From NCBI GenBank assembly GCA_030998225.1, contig JAPYXD010000698.1, forward strand, positions 6,427,001 through 6,491,000: a DNA stretch of 64,000 nt. Reading direction: 5' to 3'. The notes below the pieces were generated by a model, which was not told the DNA's origin, did not search any database, and worked only from the letters and a program-made list of their open reading frames with translations. This document shows positions 24,131 through 35,243 of the stretch, one piece after another (within the stretch, counting starts at the first letter, position 1; the number at the start of each line of letters is the position of its first letter). Both the position numbers and the translations under genes were made by a program. The stretch comes from Diplolepis rosae (taxonomy: Eukaryota; Arthropoda; Insecta; Hymenoptera; Diplolepididae).

Positions 24131-27100
24131 AGTTCCTGCAGCTCAACCTCGGAAGGGGGAAGGATGCCCAGGACCTCCTGATGCAGACTGCCAGGGAGAG
24201 GGGGCTGATGTGCTGCTCATTAGTGAGCAGTACAAGTGGTCCGATAACTCTGCTTGGTATCAGGATGCATCAAGGAGGGCCGGCATCCTTGTTTGTAACC
24301 CTGATTTGGGCGTCGGGGACTTCCTGGAGACCGACGCGGGGTTCGTCTGGGTGGAGGTGGCGGATGTGCGTGTGTACAGCTGCTACTTCTCCCCCGGCGA
24401 TCCCTTCGATGTCTTTGAGACCCAGATACTCCTACTTGAGGAAAGCATCCGTGAGGCCATTGGGCGATCCATCATAGTGGGTGACTTCAACAGTAAGTCG
24501 CCCGAGTGGGGTGAAGCCCGCCTAGATAGGAGGGGAATCTTGGTTCGCGAGATGGTCGCTAGGAACGAACTGATCGTCTTGAATCAGGGCGGGGAATTTA
24601 CGTTCAGACGAGGAGCGGGGGGGTCAATAATTGATCTCACAATTGCCGCACCTCGCCTCGCTTCAAGGATAAGCGACTGGTCGGTCCTCGAGTTAATAAC
24701 CTTGAGTGACCACCGTTGCATCGAATTCACACTAGAACAACGGTGTCAGGCGGTAGATAAGGGTAGGGGCGGCGAAGGAAGGAGCCCCTCCTGGAACACG
24801 AAACGACTCAGCAGGGAAAGACTTCGCGAACACCTCGAAGAAACCAGGCTCATCGATGAGCTTGGTTGGGTCTGCCCTGCTGGGTCGTTTGAAGCTGCTG
24901 TGCGATCGGTGAGGCAGAAGGTGGTCGCGGCTTGCGACTACTCGATGCCTCGCCGTGTGCGCAGGCAAGCCAAGGGTTCGATGTACTGGTGGAACGACCA
25001 GTTGGCAGCCCTACGTCGAGAATGCCTCGCAGCGCGGCGAAAATTCACCCGTTCAAAGGGGGATGCTACGCTGCACGAGGCATGGAAAGGGGCAAAATCA
25101 GCTTTGAGGCGAGGCATAAAGAAAAGCCGACTTCAATGCTGGAAAGACTTGATCGGTGAGGTCGAGAAGAACCCATGGGGTCTCGCCTTCAAAATAGTCA
25201 CCAAGAGATTGGTGGCTAGAAGAAAGACCCCGGGCCTGGATAATCCCGATCGAGTCCAGTACATTGTGCGTAGCTTGTTTCCACACGTGGAGCCGTTCCA
25301 AAGACAGGACCGAAGTTCCTGCGTGGTCCGGCGCGAAGAACTCTTCACTCTCGAAGAACTAAAGAGAGCGGGTGGAAGGCTTAAGGCAAATACAGCGCCG
25401 GGTATCGACGGGGTGCCGAACGAGATCCTCAAAGAGGTGATCGGGGCGTACCCAGAGATCCTCCTAGAAGCCTTTAACTCCTGTCTTCGGGAGGGCAGGT
25501 TCTTCGCAAATTGGAAGAAGCAGAGGTTGGTCCTGCTGAGGAAGGGCAACAAACCTCTAGGGGTTGCCTCGTCGTATAGACCAATATGCTTATTGGATAC
25601 GATGGGGAAGCTTCTGGAGGAGTTGATTCTACAACGGCTTCAGGCTCTCTTGGTCGGGGAGAGCGGGCTCTCGGAAAACCAGTTCGGATTCAGGAAAGGC
25701 AGGTCCACTGTGGACGCCATCCAAGCTGTGGTTAACATCGCCACAAATGCAAGAAAAGGAACTGGTAAGCGTAAGGGATTCTGTGCGTTGATTAGCATTG
25801 ACATACGCAATGCGTTCAATACCGCGAGATGGAACATCTGCATCGAGGCGATGGTGCGGAAAAAGGTTCCAGACTACCTGTTGCGAATGATAGATGACTA
25901 TCTGAGCGACAGGTGGGTGATATATGAGGGCGACAAATGGTCTCTCAAGGAGGAGATGACATGTGGCGCCCCTCAAGGGTCGCGGGTGGGTCCACTCGTT
26001 TGGAACGTCATGTACGACGATTTCCTGCGCATGGACCTGCCTGCTGGAACGAGCATCGTCGGCTTCGCGGATGACGCACTTGTCGTGTGCGCCGCTGACG
26101 ACGTTGGAATCCTAGAGCTGAGGATCAATGAAAGTCTGTGGCGAGCGAAGCGCTGGTTGGATGGCAGAGGTCTTAAAATGGCCCCTGAGAAAACCGAGGC
26201 TTTGCTCGTTACGGACAGGAGATCCTTCCAATACCCGAGGATCGTTCTCGGAGAGCATGAAGTCGAGTGGAAAACAAGCATTAAGTACCTGGGGGTGCAG
26301 CTGGATCGTAGGCTTAGCTTTGGCGAACACCTAAAGATCGCAGCCGCCAAAGCCATCCAATGTGGAGCGATCTTGGCCCGGCTTATGCCAAACATTGGTG
26401 GACCCAGGGAAGCGAAAAAGAAGATTGGTGGCGAGCGTGGTCCATTCGAAGCTGCTTTATGCTGCTCCGGTCTGGGCCAATGCCTTGCAAAACCATGCTA
26501 TCCAGAAGAAGCTGTTCTCGGCGCAGAGACTTGTCGCGCTGAGAATAGTTTCGGCATATAGATCTATCTCGACGAGCGCTGTGCTGGTCCTGGCGAGCGT
26601 CCCGCCAATAGATTTATTGGCGGAGGAAAGGCAGGAAACCTTTCAGCTTCGCAAGGAGCTTACCTGCGCCGACCTGCAGGAAATCGCTCGCGCGAAGGAG
26701 GCCATCCGCAAGGATGGAAGGCGCAGACTCGTCGAGAAATGGCAGATGAGATGGCATGGTGAGCAGACAGGGAGATGGACCTACCGCCTGATCCCGGAGC
26801 TCGCCACCTGGCTGAACAGAAAGCACGGGGAAGTCGGCTTTTACTTGGCACAAGCGCTCTCGGGCCATGGCTGTTTTAACGCGTACCTGAGGCGCTTTAA
26901 GAAGAGAGACGAGGAGACGTGTTGCTACTGCGATTCCCCGGTGGATAACGCAGAGCACGCACTCTTCGTCTGCGCAAAATGGGGTGTGGCTAGGGGGGTC
27001 CTCGCTCAGGCGGTGGGTTCCGAACTTACTTCTGACACGATGGTCCCCCTCATGCTCCAGTCTGAACGGTTCTGGACGCTCATCGAGTCATTCGTCACAC

Positions 27101-27162
27101 TTGTGATGAAGACGAGAGAACTTGATGGTCGTCAAGAGCGAAACAACGGGGAGGGCCAGTAG
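24131..27162 (+). CDS. ORF2, endonuclease-reverse transcriptase (two frameshifts)
   Basis: The frame overlaps the end of ORF1, with no certain start codon. It reads KFLQLNLGRG, shifts frame in GGGGG at about 24203-24207, then stays open for over 730 codons. Endonuclease motifs: LLISEQY with the catalytic Glu (24225-24227), GDFNSKSPEWG (about 24480), and SDHR (24705-24716). Reverse transcriptase: APQGSRVGPL (about 25970) and the catalytic FADD (26064-26075). A second frameshift in GCGAAAAAGAAG near 26412-26423 moves to the frame with VVHSKLLYAAPVW and ending with a CCHC-type motif CCYCDSP...H...C (about 26920-26975). Stop at 27160-27162. It nicks target DNA and copies its own RNA onto it. Confidence 0.9.
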
Positions 27163-27535
27163 AAATCGCATCGGGGCCGGCACCCGCGGTCCTGCGTCTC
27201 GGGCAGACTTGACTTTCCGCGTCGTTCGGGGGAGAAATCTGTTTGTTTCTCCCCTGGGTGGCGCGGCTAGTCGGTTATCCTAATGGGCGTGTGGCCGCGG
27301 GTGGAAGTTCCGAGCGAACGGATGACGGAAGAGTCGTACGCGACTTTAATGGAACCAACCACCCGTGAAGTTTAAAGCCGAAAGGCGGTTCCGCGGGTGG
27401 TGTATTGGTTCGAGAGAGGGGGTTTTTTGGTTTTAACAGGTATGCCTAGACCCGTCCTAGGAGAGTCCTGTACAACGTCTATAAAAGATTTTGCCATTTT
27501 CCTCCTCACCAAAAAAAAAAAAAAAAAAAAAAAAA
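27163..27535 (+). other. 3' UTR and poly(A) tail
   Basis: About 350 bp of GC-rich sequence with CCGCGGGTGG-type repeats, followed by an uninterrupted A run at 27511-27535. Confidence 0.8.
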
Positions 27536-27549
27536 GTAAGTAAAACATA
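27536..27549 (+). repeat. Target-site duplication, right copy
   Basis: GTAAGTAAAACATA immediately after the poly(A) tail, identical to the left copy. One extra A could belong to either the tail or the duplication. Confidence 0.9.
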
Positions 27550-27979
27550 TAAGCTACATATTTTCTCTATATGTAGTTTATAGCCGAGAATGAAATCTAA
27601 CCTTAGTGTTAAGGTTAAGTTTCTAACAAGAACATTTAATTATTTTAGACATGCCAAATAATGAAAATGGGAGCAATGCATATAAATCTACTATATACTT
27701 ATGTACATAATAAAATATTATTTGATTGTTTTCTAAAAACTGAATATTTAGTTACTTTATAACCTTTAAAATAATTTTTTGAGTTTAGTATCTTGAATAT
27801 TCATTTTTAATATCTGAGATAATCAAGCTCAATATCTGAGATACTGGTGGTTAATATCTTTTTTTCAATATCTGCAGGCATTGAAGTAGAATATCTAAAT
27901 GTTTGTCACATAGTTGAATGCTACTGACATTGTGCTTCAATATCTAGATATTATGGGTCAATATCCATTTTTCTCCGTG

Positions 27980-28500
27980 CAATACACGGAGAGACTTTTT
28001 GTAGTAATCTGTGTAAAAAATCACAGTACATTTTACTATTTTAAGGTAGCAAAGTAGGGAAAATAGGGAACTTTTGTAATGATTAGCACTTTGAGTAGTA
28101 ATTTCCAGAATTACTTAATTGATAATAATAAAATCTAAAAATATTGCATTTATTTAAAAAAAGATTTTAAATATTTGCAAAATTCTGCAGTAAAATTACA
28201 AGTGGTTCATCGCAGTCACTTACCAAGTAAGATAGGATAAAATTCAAAACTTATTATATTAATATCTAGAGAAGGTTGCAGTGTTTACAAAGGACTATAG
28301 TAATTTGACGGTCCGAGTGCCAGCCAAATTACTATAGTTCTTTGTAAAAACTCCTATAATCGGAGCAGCAAATAAAAAAAAGAAACACGCAATGGGGATT
28401 TATCGACAACCATAATTATTCACTTTTAAATGTGATACCTAACGTATACAATAACACTTTTATTAAATTAAAACGCCGCGTCGCACGCTTAATACATATA
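27980..28500. other. No gene; small perfect palindrome
   Basis: AT-rich. A hairpin lies at 28283-28348: TTTACAAAGGACTATAGTAA and its near-perfect inverse around a 20-bp GC-rich centre. A start resembling ACACGGAGAG at about 27984 may be another decayed element. Confidence 0.5.
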
Positions 28501-29793
28501 CTAGGTTGTTCAAAAAGTTTTGAAAGCCACATCTATAGAGCAGTAGAAGAACCAAAATTTCTACGCCATTTTAAGATTTCATCTTTCATTGAACATACCC
28601 AAAGTGTCATTCCACTCTGTCAATTCATTGTTTGTTTACAAGCCATTTGAAGTTGACGTGTCTGTGTATTTTTGTACAATGGAAAAAACCGAATATCGTG
28701 CAGTGATAAAATTCTTTGTTTTGGAAGGTTTATCAGCAACGGAAATTCATACAAAAATGGTGAAAGTGTTAAAGAAGGCTGCTCCTTCATTTCCAACTGT
28801 GCATCGATGGGTTTTAGAGTTTAGACGTGGTCGAAAAAGCGTTGAAGACGATCCACGCTCAGGACGTCCAAAAAGTGCATCAACACCAGCATTCATAGCA
28901 AAAGTACAGGATATGGTTTTGGAAGATCGTCGATTGACCGAGAGAGATTTAGCAGAGGCCCTAGACATCTCATTAGGCAGTGTGAGTCATATTTTACGTG
29001 AAGTTTTGGGTTTCAGAAAGCTCTGTGCACAATGGGTGCCGCATTCGCTCACAATGGAACAAAAACACGTTCGAATGCGACTTTCTGAGCAACATTTGGA
29101 GCGTTTTCGAAAGGATAAAAAGGATTTTTTGCGTCGATTCATCACTATGAATGAGACTTGGGTCTTCCATCATGATCCTGAATCAAAACAAAAGGCTAAG
29201 GAGTGGTGTGAACCAGGCACTTCGGCACCAAAGCGAGTTCGTGTCCAGAAATCGGCGAAGAAGGTGTTAGCATCAGTTTTTTGGGATGCAAAAGGGATTT
29301 TGTTGGTGGATTATCTCCAAACTGGCAAAACAATAAATTCTGAATATTATTGTAACCTTTTGGATCAATTGGATGCAAAAATTCGTAAAAAAAGACCCGG
29401 TTTGCAGAAGAAAAAAATCCTTTTTCATCAAGACAATGCACCCGCTCGCACAGCTCAAAAAACCATCACTAAAATAACCGAATTAAAGTACGAATTGTTG
29501 CAGCATCCACCTTATTTGCCTGATTTAGCTCCCTCTGACTTCTGGTTGTTCCCACACCTCAAAAAATTCCTTCGTGGGAAGCATTTTTCATCAAACGAAG
29601 AGGTTATAGCCGTCGTAGAGGAGTATTTTGCAGGCCTTGCAGAAAGTCACTTCCATGATGGGATAAACAAGTTGGAAGACCGTTGGGCCAAATGTATTGA
29701 TCTTATGGGAGATTATACTGAGCAATAAAAGTGATTTCACCAAAAAAAAAACGTATTTTCATTTCCGCTTTCAAAACTTTTTGAACAACCTAG
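28501..29793 (+). mobile_element. Full-length mariner transposon
   Basis: 27-bp inverted repeats are identical at both ends (28501-28527 and 29767-29793, starting CTAGGTTGTTCAAAAAG), flanked by the TA target duplication (28499-28500 and 29794-29795). Length 1293 bp, typical for mariner. It contains one intact transposase frame. Confidence 0.93.
28679..29728 (+). CDS. Mariner transposase, first catalytic Asp replaced by Asn
   Basis: 349 residues, the usual mariner length, from the ATG at 28679 (an upstream in-frame extension is ignored because it is not conserved-looking). N-terminal paired helix-turn-helix DNA-binding region (about 1-110), linker WVPHSLT, then the catalytic domain. The DD34D triad positions are N158 (in ITMNETW), D252 (in HQDNAPA) and D287 (in LAPSDFW), with 34 residues between the last two. 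The first position is Asn where the family has Asp, a G-to-A change in the codon at 29150-29152. The frame has no stops, so this is otherwise a young copy. Loss of this Asp is expected to abolish strand cleavage, so the protein is probably inactive but may still bind the ends. Confidence 0.9.
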   Translation: MEKTEYRAVIKFFVLEGLSATEIHTKMVKVLKKAAPSFPTVHRWVLEFRRGRKSVEDDPRSGRPKSASTPAFIAKVQDMVLEDRRLTERDLAEALDISLGSVSHILREVLGFRKLCAQWVPHSLTMEQKHVRMRLSEQHLERFRKDKKDFLRRFITMNETWVFHHDPESKQKAKEWCEPGTSAPKRVRVQKSAKKVLASVFWDAKGILLVDYLQTGKTINSEYYCNLLDQLDAKIRKKRPGLQKKKILFHQDNAPARTAQKTITKITELKYELLQHPPYLPDLAPSDFWLFPHLKKFLRGKHFSSNEEVIAVVEEYFAGLAESHFHDGINKLEDRWAKCIDLMGDYTEQ

Positions 29794-29795
29794 TA

Positions 29796-31518
29796 TACGT
29801 AGTTTAACCGTTTCTATACCTGCAAGTTATACATGGTTCGTTTAGAGCTTAGTTTTCTTATATACTAATGGAAGAATGTTGAACCGCCTGCAAGAACGTT
29901 TTCACTACTAGAGGTCTCAGTAGCCACCTATTGAGAAGAGAACGTACTAAACTCAAATTCGAAATAAGAATCACAAGAATAAAAACTACAAAACCTCAAT
30001 AGAACGTCGCATATCCGTTCGATCTGCAAAATTTTGAAGATTCAAAAACGACAATCAAAATTTTAGAATTAAAAACTCAAATTTCAACCGAATTAATATC
30101 AGTTTGACAATTTGGTAGTAAATGCCGAAATACCTTGAAAGGTAAAAATTATTTTTCGTCTACTTCTTAAAATCTGTAAAAGTATTAATTTATTTTACTC
30201 ACCTGTGAGTAAAAGAATCATCATCACAATAAAAATGAATTGTAAGTGTCAACGAATAATTAATTATCGATCAACAGAAATTTCTATCTTATTTTATGAA
30301 AGATACAAAATTTGTCGCCGTTAATTTATTATTGACAAAGAAGCAGGTCACTGAAAATCATTATTTCGATTAATCTTTGACATCTTCAGAAAGTTGACTG
30401 ATTTTTTCATTTTTGTAATAGTATAAGTTATATTATATATATATATTCTCCAGGAAGCCGTAACTCGTCGTTTATCATTATGCTGCATAAATTCAAAAAG
30501 AGTCAGAATTTTTCCGAATAAAAAACGACTTTAGCGTGAAAATTATTGTTTTGAAAACTTCAACTTTTAAATTAGAACAAATTTTTCTACCATATAAATT
30601 TCATACCACTACTCATACAATATATTTCTCTTTTTATAACCAAGCAAAATTGTATTTCACAAGTTCAACATAAAAATTCTCATTATTTTTGTTTCACTTA
30701 TTTACCATTTAAAAACACAAATTTATAAATAAATTATATTATATTTATTTATAAAAAGCTCATATTCCCATTATAAAAATTTAATATTACTGCAAACACA
30801 AGCGCAAAAATTATTACAGTTAATAGAAGTATTCACAAAGAAATTTTTTGATTTGTACTATCTTATATTTAAAAGATTTCTATAAAAATACCTTATATTG
30901 AAAACATTTTTATAAAACACTCACATTCTTACAGCCGATAGTAATTTATCTTATCATTTTATCCATTTTTAAGGTTTTAAATGCTTATTACCTCTATTAT
31001 TTTTGTATAATTAAATAATTTCTCTACTAATTTATCCTACTTAATAATTTTCCTACAGAAAATATTAAAAGTTACTCCTTTGAAAAAGAACAAGTCGAAA
31101 TAAAAGTAGTACATCTTAATATTTCTACAATAAATAGTCACGTAGTTATACCACATTTTTCCTACTCTGGTACCAACTTTAGTAATTTTTTCTACAAAAA
31201 GTTTTGCATATCAGTTTTTATGAGTAATGTCCTTTTTAATATAATTATAGGTGGAGTATATGGCAAAAAACATTCGTTTTTATAGACTATACTATATTAT
31301 TCAATAGATTGAATCCGAAAAACCGTGTTCTGCGAATAATTTAAAATAGTACTACTATAATCTCCTTTGATTAGACGATTTTTAACTTTTGTTTAATTTT
31401 ATTAAAAATAGGAAAACTGGCCTGTCTCTCGTCAGCACCTTATTATAAATGGGTCTGAAAAGGGTACTCTCTGCACGGTACAAGGAAAATGATACATTTT
31501 CTCTAAAACCATATATGT
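29796..31518. other. No gene recognised, AT-rich
   Basis: Very AT-rich with a short (TA)n tract near 30430. Short T-rich frames only. Nothing supported. Confidence 0.45.
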
Positions 31519-31956
31519 TTAAAGTGACATGCTTGATGACATGTCTAGTATTATATTGACCCAAATTCATAGAATTTTTGTTAATTTCTTGTTATTTTGG
31601 CATAGGGTCAGTTTCATCTTATTTTATTTGAAAAAAATGTCACTATTAGATGTAAAAATGCGCAAAAAGTTTTTGAATTCTATGATAATTTTTAATTTGA
31701 TTATTTCCTATATTCTAATGTTCTACAGAAATTTTGAATTAATCTTTGAATTTATGGCAGTGAAGAGGGCCCCCATATGTGGCCGAAACGTTTGCCTTTC
31801 TGTCTTTTTGCGCATTTTTACATCTAATAGTGACATTTTTAATCAAATAAAATAAGATGAAACTGACCCTATGCCAAAATAACCAGAAATTAACAAAAAT
31901 TCTATGAATTTGGGTCAATATAATACTAGACATGTCATCAAGCATGTCACTTTAAA
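31519..31956 (+). mobile_element. Palindromic hammerhead-family element (438 bp)
   Basis: TTTAAAGTGACATG at the left and CATGTCACTTTAAA at the right. About 130 bp of each arm is inverted (including ATATTGACCCAAATTC, GGCATAGGGTCAG and ATGTCACTATTAGATG). The right arm carries the hairpin and GAAACGTTTGCC core at 31756-31796. No coding capacity. Confidence 0.7.
31756..31796 (+). ncRNA. Hammerhead-like motif with one core mutation
   Basis: GGCA/TGCC stem I, GGCC/GGCC stem II, GAA, ACGT, T. The first core base is G (GTGAAGA) instead of C, so this copy is probably catalytically poor. Confidence 0.4.
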
Positions 31957-32349
31957 ATTTAAAAATGGCAAATTCACTATAAAGCTAGAATATATCTCAG
32001 TTCTGACCATTTTCAGAACGGGTTAAATTTAATAATACTTTCAGATGTGATACATAATATCACGAATATGTAAATTGAATTTTTTTTTTATTAATTTTTA
32101 ACGATAAATTTATTACGATTTTTCAAAACATCTCAGAATAAATCTAAATGCGAAAATAAACAACTTTCAATTTTTTTATTCGGTACATACTCAAATAATA
32201 TTGAATAAAATTTTATATAATATAGATATTATAATAAGCTTGCCAATTCAGTGTTAAATGGATTGTCTGTGAAGCTGATATATAAAATCGTTTTCTTGAA
32301 AAATACACGCCTGCGTCCACACGTGAAAATCACCATAAACGTCTCGAAA

Positions 32350-32816
32350 TTCTTTACTAGGTATAGGACAATAGTCTTCTTCAAGGAGGAAAAGAACCTC
32401 TCAAGATGTTTTTTCCATTGATAACCAATTTGGCATCCTTCTTTAATAATAAAATGTTCTAAAAAATTCCGGTCGGTTCGTGTGCAATTTTTTTAATGTT
32501 TTTTCATGTATCCGGTTTTTTATTCACAGTGAACTCTAAATATTTTTTCAATTCATGATGCTGCATACTGGACTACTTCATTTTGAATTGCAAGCTATGA
32601 GATAAGTTTTTCAATTCTATAATAATCCTTATTTTAATTATCTCCTATATTCTAATGTTTTAAAGAAATTTTGAATTAATCTTTGAATTTATGGCACTGA
32701 AGAGGGCCCCCATATGTGGCCGAAACGTTTGCCTTTCATTCTTTTTGCGCATTTTTACATCTAATAGTGACATTTTTAATCAAATAAAATAAGATGAAAC
32801 TGACCCTATGCCATAT
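32350..32816 (+). mobile_element. Hammerhead-family repeat, truncated at both ends
   Basis: Shares TAGGTATAGGACAATAGTC with 7157, the CCGGTCGGTTCGTGTGCAA block with 47870, TGCTGCATACTGGACTACTT with 47960, and the core and ATGAAACTGACCCTATGCC tail with the other copies. Non-coding. Confidence 0.65.
32693..32733 (+). ncRNA. Hammerhead ribozyme-like motif, intact core
   Basis: GGCA (stem I 5') at 32693-32696; CTGAAGA at 32697-32703; an extra G; stem II GGCC/GGCC around CCCATATGT; GAA at 32722-32724; ACGT at 32725-32728; T at 32729; TGCC (stem I 3') at 32730-32733. Every consensus core position is present. Confidence 0.5.
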
Positions 32817-33086
32817 ATGTTTAATTTCACAATTTATATGAATTTAATATAAAGGAAATAAAGTGGATAATTCAAATGTAAAAAGTTAGCAGCATCAGAT
32901 AAATATTAAGATTTGGAATAATGGAAAGCTATTAATATATTTAAAATAAAGTTGAAATCAACGGATGTAAATATGTTAATTATTTGCGATACTTTTGCGA
33001 TATTTTTACATTTTCAACGCCTGAAAAAATATCAAAATATGCTTATTTTGTTAGCTTTCAATTATAATAAGAGTATCAGTTTTATT

Positions 33087-33600
33087 ATTCGTCATGTTAA
33101 GTGACAGTAGCGCTGCGGCGTAGACATTTTATAAACTAAATCGAGTCCCGATAAAAGTCATTCAGTTTGTTTAAAAAGTTTAATTAAATTTATACTGTTA
33201 AAACTCATAATCAATTTTTTATATTTATCTGTATTTTTAGTGATAATTACTTTAGTTTCATATGGTGAACCAAATAAGTCACTTGATTTCACACATAGAA
33301 AAATTAAAGTCGTTTCTTCATCAGATTCATTTATTATACCACAATTTATTAAATGATTGGAATTCACAATATTTTCTCCTTCAATAAATTTTCTATTACC
33401 CTCTCCCGCATAATTTAATACATCATTTACATTGAGTAAAAAGCTCATTCTGATATTTGCATTTATTATTTAAGTATATAGGTACATCACATGTTAAACA
33501 TAAATATCAGCTATTGACAGTTTGAAAAGTTTACATCGAGTCCAGATTTAGTTCATAAAATATACGCGCCGCGGCGCTACTATCACTTAACATGACGAAT
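33087..33600. mobile_element. 514-bp element with ATTCGTCATG ends and a small ORF
   Basis: ATTCGTCATGTTAAGTGACA at 33087 and its near-exact inverse ending at 33600. The terminal ~27 bp on each side also includes GTAGCGC. A 96-residue minus-strand frame fills most of the interior. Target duplication unclear. Confidence 0.7.
33158..33448 (-). CDS. Small ORF inside the ATTCGTCATG element, function unknown
   Basis: 96 residues from ATG at 33448: begins MSFLLNVNDVLNYAGEGNRK, then GENIVNSNHLINCGI and ETTLIFLCVKSSDLFGSPYE. The composition is that of a folded protein, not a chance frame. It looks like the N-terminal part of a longer repeat-encoded protein; I have a vague recollection of similar N-termini before SWIM-type zinc motifs in insect repeats, which is not proof. 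The C-terminus (INLIKLFKQTE) runs into the inverted repeat, suggesting internal deletion. Confidence 0.4.
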   Translation of the reverse strand: MSFLLNVNDVLNYAGEGNRKFIEGENIVNSNHLINCGIINESDEETTLIFLCVKSSDLFGSPYETKVIITKNTDKYKKLIMSFNSINLIKLFKQTE

Positions 33601-35243
33601 TAAATTATGTCAAATATCACATATTAAAGATTCTCACATTATTTGAAAAGAAATCTGCGTTTTAATTTTTTGAAGCACATAATTTTGTGGAAGCTTATAT
33701 TTCAAGAATCAAAATAACAAATTCCGTTCATCTTTTTCCATATTTATTAAATACATCTATATTTAAACAAGCAACTGATGATTCTAAAAAACATAAAATA
33801 AAATAAAAACTTCAAGGAAAGATATTTTTAATGTCTTCTTTTTATAATCAAATAAAGTTGTTCAACAATCAGATGAAAAATTCATGACTAATTATTTGCA
33901 TACTTTATATGTTTCTTGATGAGATATAATTCGTTCTTATTGAATAACGATTAAGAGTTTTCTCAATAGTTAAAGCTCCCGTTAGTGAGTGAAATCGAGT
34001 CAAAATAGCGTGGGTGGTTACGCGTGTGTAATTGTTGTGTGGTTTATCGAGCGTTACGCGCTGACGGTTTAACACGCACGAACATTAAACTGACGAAATG
34101 GGGCCGTTCGCAAGCTTGACGATTTCCTCCGCGCACATATTGCTAACCACCCGTACCACTCGGTTTACACGCACGACGCTCTAACCACATAAAAAATACT
34201 CTGAAACGATCAAAGGTCAAAGACCCACAAGTCAGCGGAAATTCAATTCAAATTTAAATTATAAATGTGATTCATTGTAATATTACCAACAACTTGAAAG
34301 CGTCCAGCGTAAAAATGTCAAAAATTTCTATTAAAATTATCTGTGTCAATTTGAGTATTAACATTTATTCATTTAACTGATGTCGTTAAGTTGAGCTCGT
34401 ATTTCAAAAATTCATATCCGTTGAATATTTGCACATCATCCTCATGTTAAATTAAACACATAGTTAACGACGTACATTATGCATATTTCTGCAAATGGCT
34501 TTCATTTATGGATCTATAACAATCATACAAATCTTTTATGCATTTCCGTACAAGTAAAACATATTTCTCAATCAATTTTCATCTCAAGAAACTAAATGTA
34601 ATAATCAAATGGTATTCTATTTTCATTTTTTTTATCTAATTAATAGTTTTTAATGGGCTCTGTTTATTTATGAATTATAATATAAAAATATTCTTAAAAA
34701 GTCTTACAAATATATAAAATGCTTATTTTAGTTATATAACAGTAATTCCCGTGACTATTCAATAATACACTCAACGACTTTCCATCTAGCAATGAGAACA
34801 AAAAAGATTTTACACGGAAAAAAAATGCAGCTGTAACAGAAAAGTTCGTGCAAAAATATATCTTAGTTCAAATAATGAAAAATAGTGGATAAGCGACAAA
34901 TCTGGCTTCTAAATTGAATTTAGTTGGAACAACGATATTCACTTTCATCATACCAGACGAACAAGTGACTACACGGTTAGAAATTTGATGGTTGTAAGTA
35001 CCACTTTTGGCGGTAAACAAGAACCATTAGGAATTTCTGCCAGTTAGTCCCAAAAACTTTTTTTTTACAAAACATACCTTTAAAGATGTGTATGCATATC
35101 TTTCGCGTTTACATTATAAGACATCGTAGATGGTACTTTTTCTCCTCCTTAAAAACTTTATAGCAAAGCAGTCTTCTAATAAAAGTTCCAAAATTTTGAA
35201 CCGCAATTGCGAGAGTAGTCTAGTGCCTTAGTTGTAGGACATA
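33601..35243. other. No gene; CpG-containing segment near 34.0-34.2 kb
   Basis: Mostly AT-rich. At about 34008-34200 there is a GC-richer block with GGGTGGTTACGCG and later TAACCACCCGTACC, a possible weak inverted pair. No coding signal supported. Confidence 0.4.

Larger units (their letters stand above)
21635..27535 (+). mobile_element. R1-clade non-LTR retrotransposon, nearly full length
   Basis: A 5.9 kb GC-rich element in AT-rich surroundings, flanked by the 14-bp duplication GTAAGTAAAACATA (21621-21634 and 27536-27549). It has a ~1.16 kb 5' leader, an ORF1 with three cysteine-histidine knuckles, an ORF2 with apurinic-type endonuclease, reverse transcriptase and a C-terminal zinc-binding motif, a ~350 bp 3' UTR and a ~25 nt poly(A) tail. 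That order and the third knuckle type place it in the R1 clade (R1, TRAS, SART, Waldo and relatives). It did not insert into rDNA or a telomeric repeat here. Confidence 0.9.
21293..27979. mobile_element. CACGGAG foldback split by a retrotransposon
   Basis: Same family as 14318-15249 but in the opposite orientation: starts CACGGAGGAAAATGGATATT at 21293 and ends with the inverse at 27979. Removing 21635-27535 and one copy of the target duplication gives an element of about 770 bp that aligns with the uninterrupted copy. Confidence 0.8.

Noticed and set aside
21635..27535. Insertion of R1 in 28S rDNA
   Set aside because: The flanks are a foldback transposon with an identifiable empty copy, not rDNA.
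31378..31855. Protein-coding gene from overlapping T-rich ORFs
   Set aside because: The ORFs on both strands come from a palindromic repeat.
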